Source of the DNA: Glandiceps talaboti
Lineage: Eukaryota > Hemichordata > Enteropneusta > Spengelidae
Assembly (NCBI RefSeq): GCF_964340395.1
Contig: NC_135566.1
Coordinates: 8,302,001 to 8,366,000 of the forward strand
Length of the DNA: 64,000 nucleotides
Reading direction: 5' to 3'
In this document: one piece after another, positions 1 to 10,034 of the stretch
Numbering within the stretch: the first letter of the stretch is position 1
Layout: each line of letters starts with the position of its first letter
Notes under the pieces: model-generated
Seen by the model: only the letters and a program-made list of their open reading frames with translations
Databases searched by the model: none
What the model was told of the DNA's origin: nothing
Translations under genes and position numbers: made by a program

Positions 1-868
1 TGGGTGGGTACCCATGCTTGTTAGCGAAATTTCAAATGTACCCCTTTTCCTGGAATATTTCAATGAAAAACACCTCCTTTTAATAATTAGTGAATCTGGG
101 AGAAAATCACTGCAAATAAAAACATCCCTTATTTCCGAAATCCATATACCTTCAAGGACACCTTTCTTCAGAGAGAGAGAGAGAGAGTAGAAAAAGGGCA
201 TCCTACCCCTATTCTCGGAGGATGATCTGAAAAAGTACCCCTTTTTTACGATTCCACAGACCTAGATGGCCGACCTTTTGTGTTAAATTTCTAACAAACA
301 TGCGTATCCGCTTCGTCTGGGACTGCCACCACCAGGTATGGAACACACGCACACGCACACGCACACGCACACGCACACGCACATACATTCGTTTGTCATC
401 TAGTTTTGTTTTTGTTTAGAACAGAGTAATGGTGCTAAGGGACGTCACGTGTTCATACGTCCATCGTGTTATTAACAGCACATCTACAATAATACAAAGA
501 GTGCAGTTTCGTGGATACATTCCTTTGCTTTCCTTACCTGTAAATCTAATGCAGCTTATATCCTTTGATTTCAGCTAGTTTCTTGTTCCCTGCTGGTATG
601 GTGTATGCGTAAGTCAATTTTATCGACTCTTGATATACTGAAGTAACTGGAGATAGTTAATAGTTTTGCTCCACGAGGCGTGATTTGTTGATATGCCTGT
701 GAGATATCTAGTCCATCCTTCCCACCCCAAACCCGATAATTTTGTCCAACTCCTGATTTTATGGTACAACGTAGATTCAGTAATCCTTATCTATTTGTTA
801 TCACGTTTCATACATGTTTACCAAAATGTCAATTCATTACAGAACATCGTTTGGGTTTTCCTTCCAAG
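1..868. other. Intronic or upstream sequence of the DUF4239 gene
   Basis: No exon can be supported here. The first secure coding exon of the plus-strand gene starts at 869, and the N-terminal half expected for a DUF4239 protein is missing, so this stretch is probably intron and the remaining exons lie to the left of the window. A hexanucleotide ACACGC array is at about 344-383 and a short GA run at about 171-187. A segment at about 573-600 sits between AG and GTAAGT, but it cannot be tied to the family sequence. Confidence 0.5.
344..383. repeat. (ACACGC)n microsatellite
   Basis: About seven copies of a hexanucleotide in tandem, ending in ACATAC. Ordinary slippage repeat. Confidence 0.9.
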
Positions 869-3800
869 GCGCTATGCAGAAACAACGCAAATTATTGAAT
901 GCTTTATCCAGGGAAATAAGTTTACTAGACCAGATAATGATTCTCGGCTCTCACCTCAAATCAGCACAAGCCAGACACAAGTTGGAGGTAAGAATGTTTC
1001 CAGAAAATGTATCTATTTGTCGTTCATTGCCTAAATCACTGGGATATTTCCACAATTTTCCTGACGTTGAACAAACTCACGTTAAACTTGGAAACGTGTA
1101 CAAATGAAACACATATGATTTCGAACTTCTTTTTAAAATTGGAAATGGAATATCATTTTCTAGATTGAGTCACTAGACAAGTAAGTCTAACCGCTAGGCC
1201 CTCATGCTACACTGTCAAAGTTAAAGGCAACCGAAGTTGCTCCCAGGGTAGCAACATCCAGCAGTTACTGTTATTCCCCGGCTTTGTTCGGCAATATTCG
1301 GAAACGCAGCCCGTGGTCTTGTACAAAACCAGACGTAGTATTTGAATATTACCCTCATACTGTTTTTTTTAATAACCTACCAGATCTTCAGAGCTGTCAA
1401 GGAGGAGGCGATTTCAATAATTCTACAAATCGAAGGCAAAGTCCAATACAGTTCTGTGGACTACAAGACTAACAGAAGTGGTGGACAGGTGTGGAAAGTA
1501 AGTGTGTTTTATTTAGACGAGATACGTTGTGCTTCACATGAACAAACAGTAATGTAAGGATAGAGTGGTAGACAGATGGCTAACTAAAATAAATGGGAGA
1601 AAAGGTACAGATGATCATTTCCAGTAGTATCACAGACGACAAGATTTAAAGCCCGCCCTCTGTGCAGAAAGTCAGAAGGTCGCAACGATTAGGATATTTA
1701 TTTTCTGGCATCCATTGCACAATTTAAATTAGTGCAAGACATAACCTATCAATAATTACACCAAATGATGGTTCATCATAAAATGAAATTGTTCAACATT
1801 GCATATATTAAGGTAGTTTGATAGAAATACAATTTCTTCCATATAGATTGTGACACTGCTTGAAAACCCCATTGGGAAGAATAAACGATGGAATATTGAC
1901 AAACTGATCATGGTAAGTCAGAGCATAGACAAGGTGGTTCTTGGCAGTGGTTGGAGCTATGAAGTGTTCCAACACGACTATACTACCACGTGTTTACACT
2001 AGTGACAAATACAATTGAATATGCAAGTCTATAATATACAAAAAAAATAACATGTTGTTATTTAGTATGTACTAGTTAAGCTCGACATTTTAGCCTAATT
2101 TTACTAATCACCAGACTGGTACATTCAAAAATTTAAAAAAAAAGCAAATGCATATATTGAAAGAAAGGAGTTAAACTTAAAATTGCATGAAATTCGTATG
2201 GCATTCCTAAATGAATGTGTTGATCAGTATTTTTCATCGCTAAATAATTATAAAAACTGTTTCAATCTTCGAGTATAGTTTCTGAACCATTTTACGATTG
2301 TTCCGGTTGCGCCCTAATTCATTTCATATTTCTGGAATCCATAGGGTTAATAATAGTGGTATTGATATTGGTAGGTTAAGCTTAAAAAGTCAATGAGTTG
2401 TGCCAATCATTTTACTCCTCAGACTAAATTAATGGACCATATTATCAGATTGAACACGTCATCTTCGGATCGCAAAGAACACGTCAAGTCTAGAATTCAT
2501 CCTTTGAAATGGTTCTTTCTGGAGTGTCTTGGCTTCTCGTCATTCTTCGGAGTTCTTCTATTGCAAGTGAGTATTTATCTATTCTACGCATGCTCTATAG
2601 TTTAACCATAAAGCGAAATGTAACGTAAGTTGGATACAATAATACAACTGTTACTATTGGCTGAAAATGATACATCTGCTATAATACGGGCGATGAACTC
2701 AACTCGGATACACCAGTACCGCCTTAGATCTTGAAGTTGCACACGTGTCACCGTCACACCACGGAGTGGTTGGTGGTAACATGTTACAGCCTGCAAATGA
2801 ATCACAGCTCTACCAAAATTTATTCTTGTTTTTTCCCTTCACTTTTCTGTAAAGGCAAAATCCTATCTAATGGAGCTGGCTATGTCTATCCTGACGGCAT
2901 TCTCAATCTCTCTCCTTTGCTACGTGGTTGCCGACTTCGATTCTCCGTTCAGTGGTTTCTTCAAGGTAGGCCCTGACTACGTCTACGATTTGATAGGAAA
3001 CCCCATCACATAGGAAAGATGTACTCCTACCTACGAGTATAGTATTCATGCCTGAAATATTCATAATTTTTTTTCATATTCTTCCTTTCTCGTCGCGAGT
3101 GGAGTTCCCGGGATAGAAAGCACCGGATGAAGGTTTATTCGTAGGGAGGGGGGGGGGGGAATAAAAGGTGAACAAAATTACGTGCGTTGTGCCGATTACC
3201 AGATGCCAAACTTTATTTTATATACAAGCATACTTCTTGTGGAAAATGTGGGAAATCATCATTGTGTGTGAAAATCATACTTTTTTGTTTGAAAAAATAA
3301 CACAAGAAGTTTAGATGTCATGATACTTTGGTAATTTAAATAACGACCCGGCATAATTTTGCTATGCTATAGAAGTCAAATCATTGTCTAGTAGACTTTC
3401 CATGTGATCAGGTGAAACAATGTCCCTCAACCAAATGATTCATTCTCATAAACCAGGGCTTATATATTTTTCTTCTTGTGACACACCAACGGTATGTCGA
3501 CGTCTTGGATGGTGTTGTAAAAAAGACTGGTTCACGGCGATGACATGATTACGAACCTATATATGTACCAAAAATTGAGAACACCATGCTATTGCATGAT
3601 CGAAATGAAGTACTTGCCGCCACAATGCTTGTCAGTGCAGTGCAGCTGAGATTAGGACTTTCACGGTAGCTGTAGTACATTTTTACTCTATACTAGAACG
3701 GAAATTAGAACAAGAGAGTCTTACCCTCCTGCGTTCCCAAATTTAGCTGGTAGAATGAAGTCATGGCGGCGACCAAGAAATCGCGGTTATTGTTATTTTC

Positions 3801-4230
3801 ATGAACCCCCAGGCGATTCTATTTTAGGTAACGAAAGTCTCTTATTTGTTCGTTTTCTTTGATGTTGTAGGTTAACATCTCAGCTATTTTGGAAATCGTC
3901 GATAAATCTGAGGAAATGTACAACGACTTACTGTTGAATAGAGATTCCTATCAAGTCAGGGTCAGAAGTGTTACTGGAAATGTGCCCTCAATTATCGTAT
4001 CGACGTGTATCAATGAAGAACCAATTTTCGAAGAGGTGGAGGATGAAGATGAAGACGAAGACGAAGAGGAGGAAGTGGTCTTGAAAGTTGAAAAACACGT
4101 GGACGCGGTGGCATCAGTCTTTAAAGTTGATGAAGAATGCTTGGCGGTGGCATCAGTCTTTAAAGTTGAAAAACGCTTGGCGGTGGACACACCTGATATC
4201 TTAGACACGGGGGATGATCATATCGACTAG
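869..4230 (+). CDS. DUF4239 (bestrophin-like) membrane protein, 3' exons only
   Basis: Six coding exons join in frame: 869-987, 1384-1497, 1847-1912, 2423-2566, 2855-2965, 3871-4230 (TAG stop at 4228-4230). Every border is AG/GT, and all junctions after the first exon are phase 0. The product has a soluble part rich in charged residues, then two hydrophobic segments: one around WFFLECLGFSSFFGVLLLQ (end of the fourth exon) and one around LAMSILTAFSISLLCYVVAD. The second is followed at once by DFDSPFSGFFKVNISAI. A final membrane helix followed by D-x-PFSG and a short amphipathic end is the C-terminal signature of DUF4239 proteins, often labelled bestrophin-like. Their function is unestablished. 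The N-terminal half is outside the window. Unusual here is the tail encoded by the last exon: a run of Glu/Asp, then two near-copies of AVASVFKV. The gene is tail to tail with the rhodanese gene. The family call is from motif memory. The splice model is strong. Confidence 0.68.
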
Positions 4231-4261
4231 ATGCTGCTAGCTGTGATTTCAAACTATGCTA

Positions 4262-4345
4262 GTTTAGACGAGAGGCTATCTGTGGCTTTGTGATTTTAGA
4301 TCTCCTTTCACCGAGAATCAAAGCCACGGATAGTCTCTAGATTAA
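4262..4345 (+). other. Hairpin in the DUF4239 gene 3' UTR
   Basis: Arms 4271-4290 and 4319-4338 are inverted copies differing at two positions. In the plus-strand RNA both differences become G-U pairs, so a 20-bp stem with a 28-nt loop can form between the stop codon and the AATAAA signal. It could be a folded MITE remnant or a structured UTR element. Confidence 0.6.
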
Positions 4346-4411
4346 CTATAATAGTGAATGAATGCTCTAATCTATTTTTGCAATAGCTACCACACTCGTA
4401 CTTTGTTTGTC

Positions 4412-4417
4412 AATAAA
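4412..4417 (+). terminator. Polyadenylation signal AATAAA for the DUF4239 gene
   Basis: Canonical AATAAA 182 bp after the stop codon, followed by TG-rich sequence. It is the first AATAAA downstream of the stop. Confidence 0.6.
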
Positions 4418-4462
4418 AAACGTAACGCTATGACAATGATAATATTGTTTTATCTTATTATA

Positions 4463-4607
<145 letters not shown>

Positions 4608-4779
4608 GTGAAAACTTTTATTTAACATGACCCACGAATAACATTCAAACATCTAATAACATTAAATTACCTCAGAAGTGAATTGTATAACAGCTGAAGA
4701 TAAAATGAACATACTGGTGTAATCAAACGACACTAGACAAAAGGAAATGGCGGTAAGTACAGGAATTGAGCAGTAAGTA

Positions 4780-4785
4780 TTTATT
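4780..4785 (-). terminator. Possible poly(A) signal of the rhodanese gene
   Basis: TTTATT on the plus strand is AATAAA on the minus strand, about 240 bp beyond the stop codon of the minus-strand rhodanese gene. It is the candidate I could see for that transcript's 3' end. The 3' UTR would stay clear of the convergent DUF4239 signal. Confidence 0.35.
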
Positions 4786-5023
4786 TATCATACAATCGGA
4801 TTGGTTTTAGTAGTACGTCTATTAGGTTCATAGTTGTTGTTATTTTGTGTTTTCTAGTCTTGTTAAAGAAATGTTTTAGGCGTGAAAGTGTTCTAGAACT
4901 TGACGAGTTTTGTGTTATTTGAGTTTCAATTCCCGAGTTAACATTTATCAAGGAAAATGAAACATTTAAGTACCTTTTCTGTGAATAGAGTTACTTCGCC
5001 CTTAAACTAATAAAAACAAGTCT

Positions 5024-8000
5024 TCACAGTTTTTCTTTTCTCTTGGAATAATGTAAAAGTTTTCCGAACACAGCATTGAAGGGATGTGCATACTTTGTTG
5101 AACTACCAGTCACGTCCACCATCGGGGATCCTTCGTTCGCCCATTTGAATATTCCGCCCTCCATGTTGTAAATTTCAGCACCTTCGAAGTCATGATTATC
5201 GTCATCTGATATACAAGAACAAGACAATATCTGAATCATTACCATAGTTACCAAGGAAACATGAATGAGGAGAATGTAAATAAATGGATGAAATCTGGTA
5301 GAGTCAGTCTAGTTCATGTTGATATTGGTGGGATCTAAATACCAAACAAGTGGGTGTCGCGATCTAGCTATAGGAGAGTGACCGCTGACCGGATTATGGG
5401 GAATTATTGTACTTGTGACTCAAGAATTACTAATAAAAAACCCGAAATGGGTAGCTATTGATTAGATATGCATTATAATCCGTGCATTCGTATATAGTCG
5501 ATTTCCCGGTTCCAAGATGCATTGCGCGAGAGGACGTCGCTTATGTTGTTAGATTTAGTCTTGTTTTGTCTTTATTACATTTGAAATAAAATTTTCATCA
5601 GGAAATGATGGTAAGACATGTTGATCTCTTTTATTATGGATGATTTTATAGAACAAAGACTGAACGCCATCGATGACAGAGTGGGATTTTACGGGTAAAC
5701 CCAGGGTACCGTCATGTGACAACCATCCCCTGCGTAGCGCTTGCAAACCCCTCCGCGCGTGCAGAATACATTGTATGGAGAGACGCGCAATGCATCTTGG
5801 AACCGGCAACAGGTCTATACTGTGTACAAGGACACTGGGGAAGAATATCACGCTGACCAGAAAGTTTTACTGCTTTCGACACCGTTAACGAGTAAATTAA
5901 AAATATGTGTAACCATTGACGATGCACACATTCTGCCTCGGGGATAAAATTCACGGCAATAGTTCGTGTACCGAGTATTGGATACTTATCTGGGGTATAA
6001 CAGAGCACAACTCTGTGCTATTTATAGTGACGTTTTAAGATTTACTAGTATTTCATACCAAAAGGTAAGCTTTCATAGAAAGGTCAATGTCAGATTTGGA
6101 TTAAATTTGGCGTGAAAAACAGTTGTTGGTCAGAACTATAAAAAACTGATGGAGAATGGCCATTTATTCCACTGATGAGCTAGGACCCAGGATAAGACAT
6201 GGGCCTTTAAACGACCAATGTCTCATGTTCATATGGTTTGAGAGACTAACACACCATTGATATATTGTTGTGGTTACAAAAGAATACTTTCACATTGACA
6301 GAGTCGAGTCATGCACAATTGTATATTGGGGTCAATCGGGGGGACATTCAAGGCATCGTTTGTAATGGTAATGGCTTACGTGGGGTATAAAGCACATTAC
6401 CTTTCGACTGGATCGCCTTCTGGAGTTTGTCTGCAAGAATAGAAGAACGATAGCCAAGGGAACAGTACATAACGATTGTTTTCGGAAGCTTCTTTCCTTC
6501 TTCTGTAAAAAGATGTATTTTAAAGGCTCAATTCCCAATAGGATTAACATTTGCATAAAAAAAACCACTCGTCTGGAACAGCTAAGGGTGGTCCTGAACA
6601 TAAGAATTGATACTATTAATGCAAGAACCTGGGATTGAATCCCTGGCTTTTAAAACTTTATACTATAGGTATAGGAAGCGCAAAGATTGTAGGCCTGTGA
6701 TTTTGTGTGTTTTCCGGCGTAAGGGTGTTCAGAATTGTTTGTTACTTGATGACTTTATCATGGCTGTAATTGCAATCGATATTCAATGGTGGTAATCTGA
6801 GATGTCCGAGACATGCGTGGTAATTCTATCACACGTGTCCATGACACTAGGAAAAGGAATGTGATAAATGTGACTCTGAATGTGACAGCCCTAATTCTTA
6901 GGCTTCTTGCTATATGTCAGGCAGTGCATCCATTCGTGACAAAAAACATCAGACACGCAATGACCTATCCCACAATTCTACACCTAAACTTTGCTGTTTA
7001 TTTTTTTCACTTTATCCCATTGTACATGTGACATAAGATTATTCATATAATGGCAAAAAAAAGGACAGTATAAACACGCCACAAATGTGAATTCAACATA
7101 TTGATAAAGTCTTTTATCAAGAATTGTCCGAGTAAAAACATCTTTCTGGAAAAGAAACATACTAATAGGAGTTTATATGTTGACCTTGTTACCTTTAACG
7201 TTAGTCTGTATTTCTTTGATAATATAATTGTTATCTTCTGTCGAGAATTCGATACGAACTGCACCAGGAATGTGACTGACTCTGTATTCTGCTTCTGGTC
7301 TTGAATCCTGGTTTCATCAAATAACGAAAACATCATGTTATAATTAAGAGTTTCGTCAAGAAAGAACGAGATGTGAAGTAGCGATGAACCGATGAAGAAA
7401 ATCACACACGTTCAAGTAAAGTATGTAAAGTCAGTTGTTGGCATGATACTAGAGACATTTATTTTGTACACCGTCGGCCAAAGGACCCCTTCCACATGGC
7501 TATGGAATCTAAGTTTTACAACTGTTACAAGCAGGAATGGATTGATAATAACTGTTTATATATTACTTTTTGAAAACCTCCATTTATTGCAGCCATCACA
7601 GTTCCCTGTGACAAATGAACTGTTTGGAGATAGTATCCTGTACAGCGATGAAAGTTGATTAAACTTGAATATTATTAAAAAATATTGCGTCTTTTAACCA
7701 CACTGAAATGAAATCTAAATAATCTCCACGACGATACGACTTACCACTATGACCAGTGTTCGTTTGTTTGTGCTGTCGACGTCACCTGTCAGTAAATTCG
7801 TACTGGCAGCTCCCTGCTGGAACCATTTCTGAACAACTTCCGTCGTCACACCTTTGATGGTTGGGAACTTTTTACGGAAAGATGCGATCATAACACGCAT
7901 TGCCATACTTGGGCTGTTGTTATGGGCTGCACTGGAGGTGTCTTGTTTGTTGGGACTGCAATTTGAATTGAAGTTGACCTTAGTATTAAGATAGTTCAGG

Positions 8001-9390
8001 ACAAAGTACGCTATGAAACATGTACACAGGCTGTGGTATCCTTCCCCATGACAGACACCATAAAAACCATAGACCCTAGACGAAACTAAACCCATAAAAT
8101 TTGACATTTTGTTGTAATATTATTATCTGTTTGGTCTGAAGATAGAATTTGTGTGTCGTTCAATCAGTCATTGTCATGGTAATGATCAATTGATGACGTC
8201 CTAAAATTCACAGTGCAATAAACGATTACGTCTCCTTTTCAACCATTCTGAACACGCACAAAATGGACTCGACCTCGGCGGACTAATACAACATTGACTG
8301 TAGTGGTTTTTGTACTGGAGGTATTCGGAGACGTTTTCTAAGTTTTTAAACTGCCCTGATGAAGCGCCCTCACTGAGCTGGTTCTCCTGTGTTTCGTATT
8401 GCTCACAGTCATGTGTGAAATAATGGTCCATCCCTGGATGGTGTTATTCTAGTCTAGGATGATCATGATACAAAATAATGACGTTATTAAAGGTATTCAC
8501 GATATTCAAATATTACCGCTACGGTGACTATTGCGATAATTTCGCAACAGTCACCGTAATGGTAATTTTTGAATATCGTAAATACCTTTCTTAAGGGAGC
8601 CGTCATTATTTACGGAATTTAGGGGGAGGTCACTCAAAAACTGGGGAGTGAAAGGGGGGGGGGGGGCTACTCAAAAATTTACATATTAAAATAGCACCAG
8701 GAAGCATTCTTGAAATTCAAAAATCTCCCGTACCCACTCCCACTTGGCTCCCTCAAACTTTGATTCAACTAATACCACCTAGTTGAAAACGTTATGAACC
8801 AATTGGCCCTAGCAACTATGACCACACCCTTAGCAACAGTGAAAAGTGGGAAGGGCAGGCAAGTTAATAAAGATTCCAAAAGTGTCACACTCCACTTGTT
8901 GTTGGATGTTGGACTATATATGGACTTTCGGAGTGGGTCTTTGGTCACATGTACACGCAATCTGATTAAAATCCGATGTGGTGAAAGCGGCTAGATGTCC
9001 TTATTTACCTCTATTCATCGTGTTGTGACGTTTGTTTTGTTCGGAGTGATCGCCGTTAGAAAGGCGTTCGCCTCGGGAAAAAAACTCACGTAAAAGACGC
9101 AATAACGATGGAATAAAGGTAAATACAGGAAAACCAGCCTATCTAACATCAGATTTTAATCAGATTGATGTACACGTGTCAACTGAATGATTGCCATCAC
9201 ACCTCGAAATACTTGATGTTTGTGAATGCGATATGGTGAATTCAGGCAACCAATATGTTGAGTTCGATTAAACAAAGCATAATGCAATGGCATACCTATC
9301 ATTGCCATCTGTATCTTTCGGATCGTCAGCGTCTGGTGGGACATCTTCCTGCTCTTCGGCCGAAGAAAATAGTTTCCTCCACAGGAACAT
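5024..9390 (-). CDS. Single-domain rhodanese protein, complete, 5 exons, 234 aa
   Basis: Coding exons in transcript order: 9390-9296, 7955-7745, 7307-7193, 6502-6401, 5205-5024. All have AG/GT borders and phases agree (phase 2, 0, 1, 1), giving 705 nt. The start is the first ATG of an N-terminal segment MFLWRKLFSSAEEQEDVPPD that may be a short hydrophobic or targeting region followed by a disordered acidic linker. The rhodanese fold occupies roughly residues 55-195: VIVDSRPEAEYRVSHIPGA is the usual LVDxRxxxEYxxGHIPGA block, and IVMYCSLGYRS at about residues 150-160 is the active-site loop with catalytic Cys154. YNMEGGIFKWANEG is the usual C-terminal rhodanese block. The intact Cys loop suggests a working sulfurtransferase or persulfide carrier, though the substrate is unknown. 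The C-terminus ends in a basic KRKEK stretch. The gene shares a promoter region with the TMEM109-like gene. Confidence 0.85.
8474..8610. repeat. Long hairpin (MITE-like inverted repeat) in rhodanese intron 1
   Basis: The outer 10 bp (8474-8483 and 8601-8610) are exact inverted copies. Inside them the arms 8490-8535 and 8541-8589 pair again almost throughout, around a loop of a few bases. The whole 137 bp can fold as one hairpin. It resembles a foldback MITE. I see no convincing target-site duplication. Confidence 0.75.
8944..9180. repeat. Inverted repeat pair flanking about 160 bp
   Basis: A block around 8944-8981 containing CAATCTGATTAAAATCCGAT recurs inverted at about 9149-9180 (ATCAGATTTTAATCAGATTG followed by a TGTACACGTG match). 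Related cores occur near 21,970, 54,610 and 55,095, so this is probably one member of a dispersed inverted-repeat family. Confidence 0.5.
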
Positions 9391-10034
9391 GACTTTAAAA
9401 AGAGGCAGTTAATCGTAGTATCGCGAAACAGGCCTTGGGTTGGCGAGCTATATTTCCAACCTCCCTGCTACATTCTTAGGATATATACGTAGTAACCGTG
9501 AAATCAAGAACTGTGTTTTTTCACACTGTACGCTGAGATACGTCAGTCACTCACTCACTTAGCAACAAGGATTCGCCAATAAAATTGAAGGGTTCGTGTG
9601 TAAGTGACGACCATGCATTATTACATATGCAGGAAAATTCTACCTTCCACAAACCATGGAAGTATACTTCCATGCACAAACTAAATCATGGGGAATCCCA
9701 GGTCAAAGTTTACGCAAATGCGCAGTTCGCGAGCGCATAATGACGTCATTTTGCCGTAACTTCCGGAAATCCCGTTTCACGCTTTTCGGTGTGTGTGAGG
9801 TGGTTGACACGCATGTGTTGTTCTGTAATCGACAGCTACCACCAGCCATACTCAGTCTATTTTTAACCAGATAATAAACCCTTGTTATTCGCTACTACAA
9901 AGGACATATCTGAATATCAAAAACCGTTACATCCAGCACCGTATCAGTCTCCATCACATTACCGCTCTTCTTGTGACTTCCAGACGAGTCCCTTTGTCTT
10001 GCCTTGTGTCCAAACCTAGAATTATTAGTGGAAT
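9391..10034. promoter_or_regulatory. Bidirectional promoter between rhodanese and TMEM109-like genes
   Basis: The two start codons lie head to head 644 bp apart. Within the gap, in a locally GC-richer stretch, a perfect CRE palindrome TGACGTCA lies at 9741-9748 and an ETS-type site ACTTCCGG at 9759-9766, 10 bp apart. These are common parts of TATA-less divergent housekeeping promoters. Transcription starts for both genes are expected near this cluster. Confidence 0.6.

Noticed and set aside
573-600. Short AG...GTAAGT segment as a DUF4239 microexon
   Set aside because: Too short to match to the family, and the upstream exon needed to fix its phase is outside the window.
8201-8431. 76-codon minus-strand ORF in rhodanese intron 1
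   Set aside because: The composition looks somewhat protein-like, but it has no recognised motif and no clear splice donor that would join it in frame to exon 2 of the rhodanese gene.
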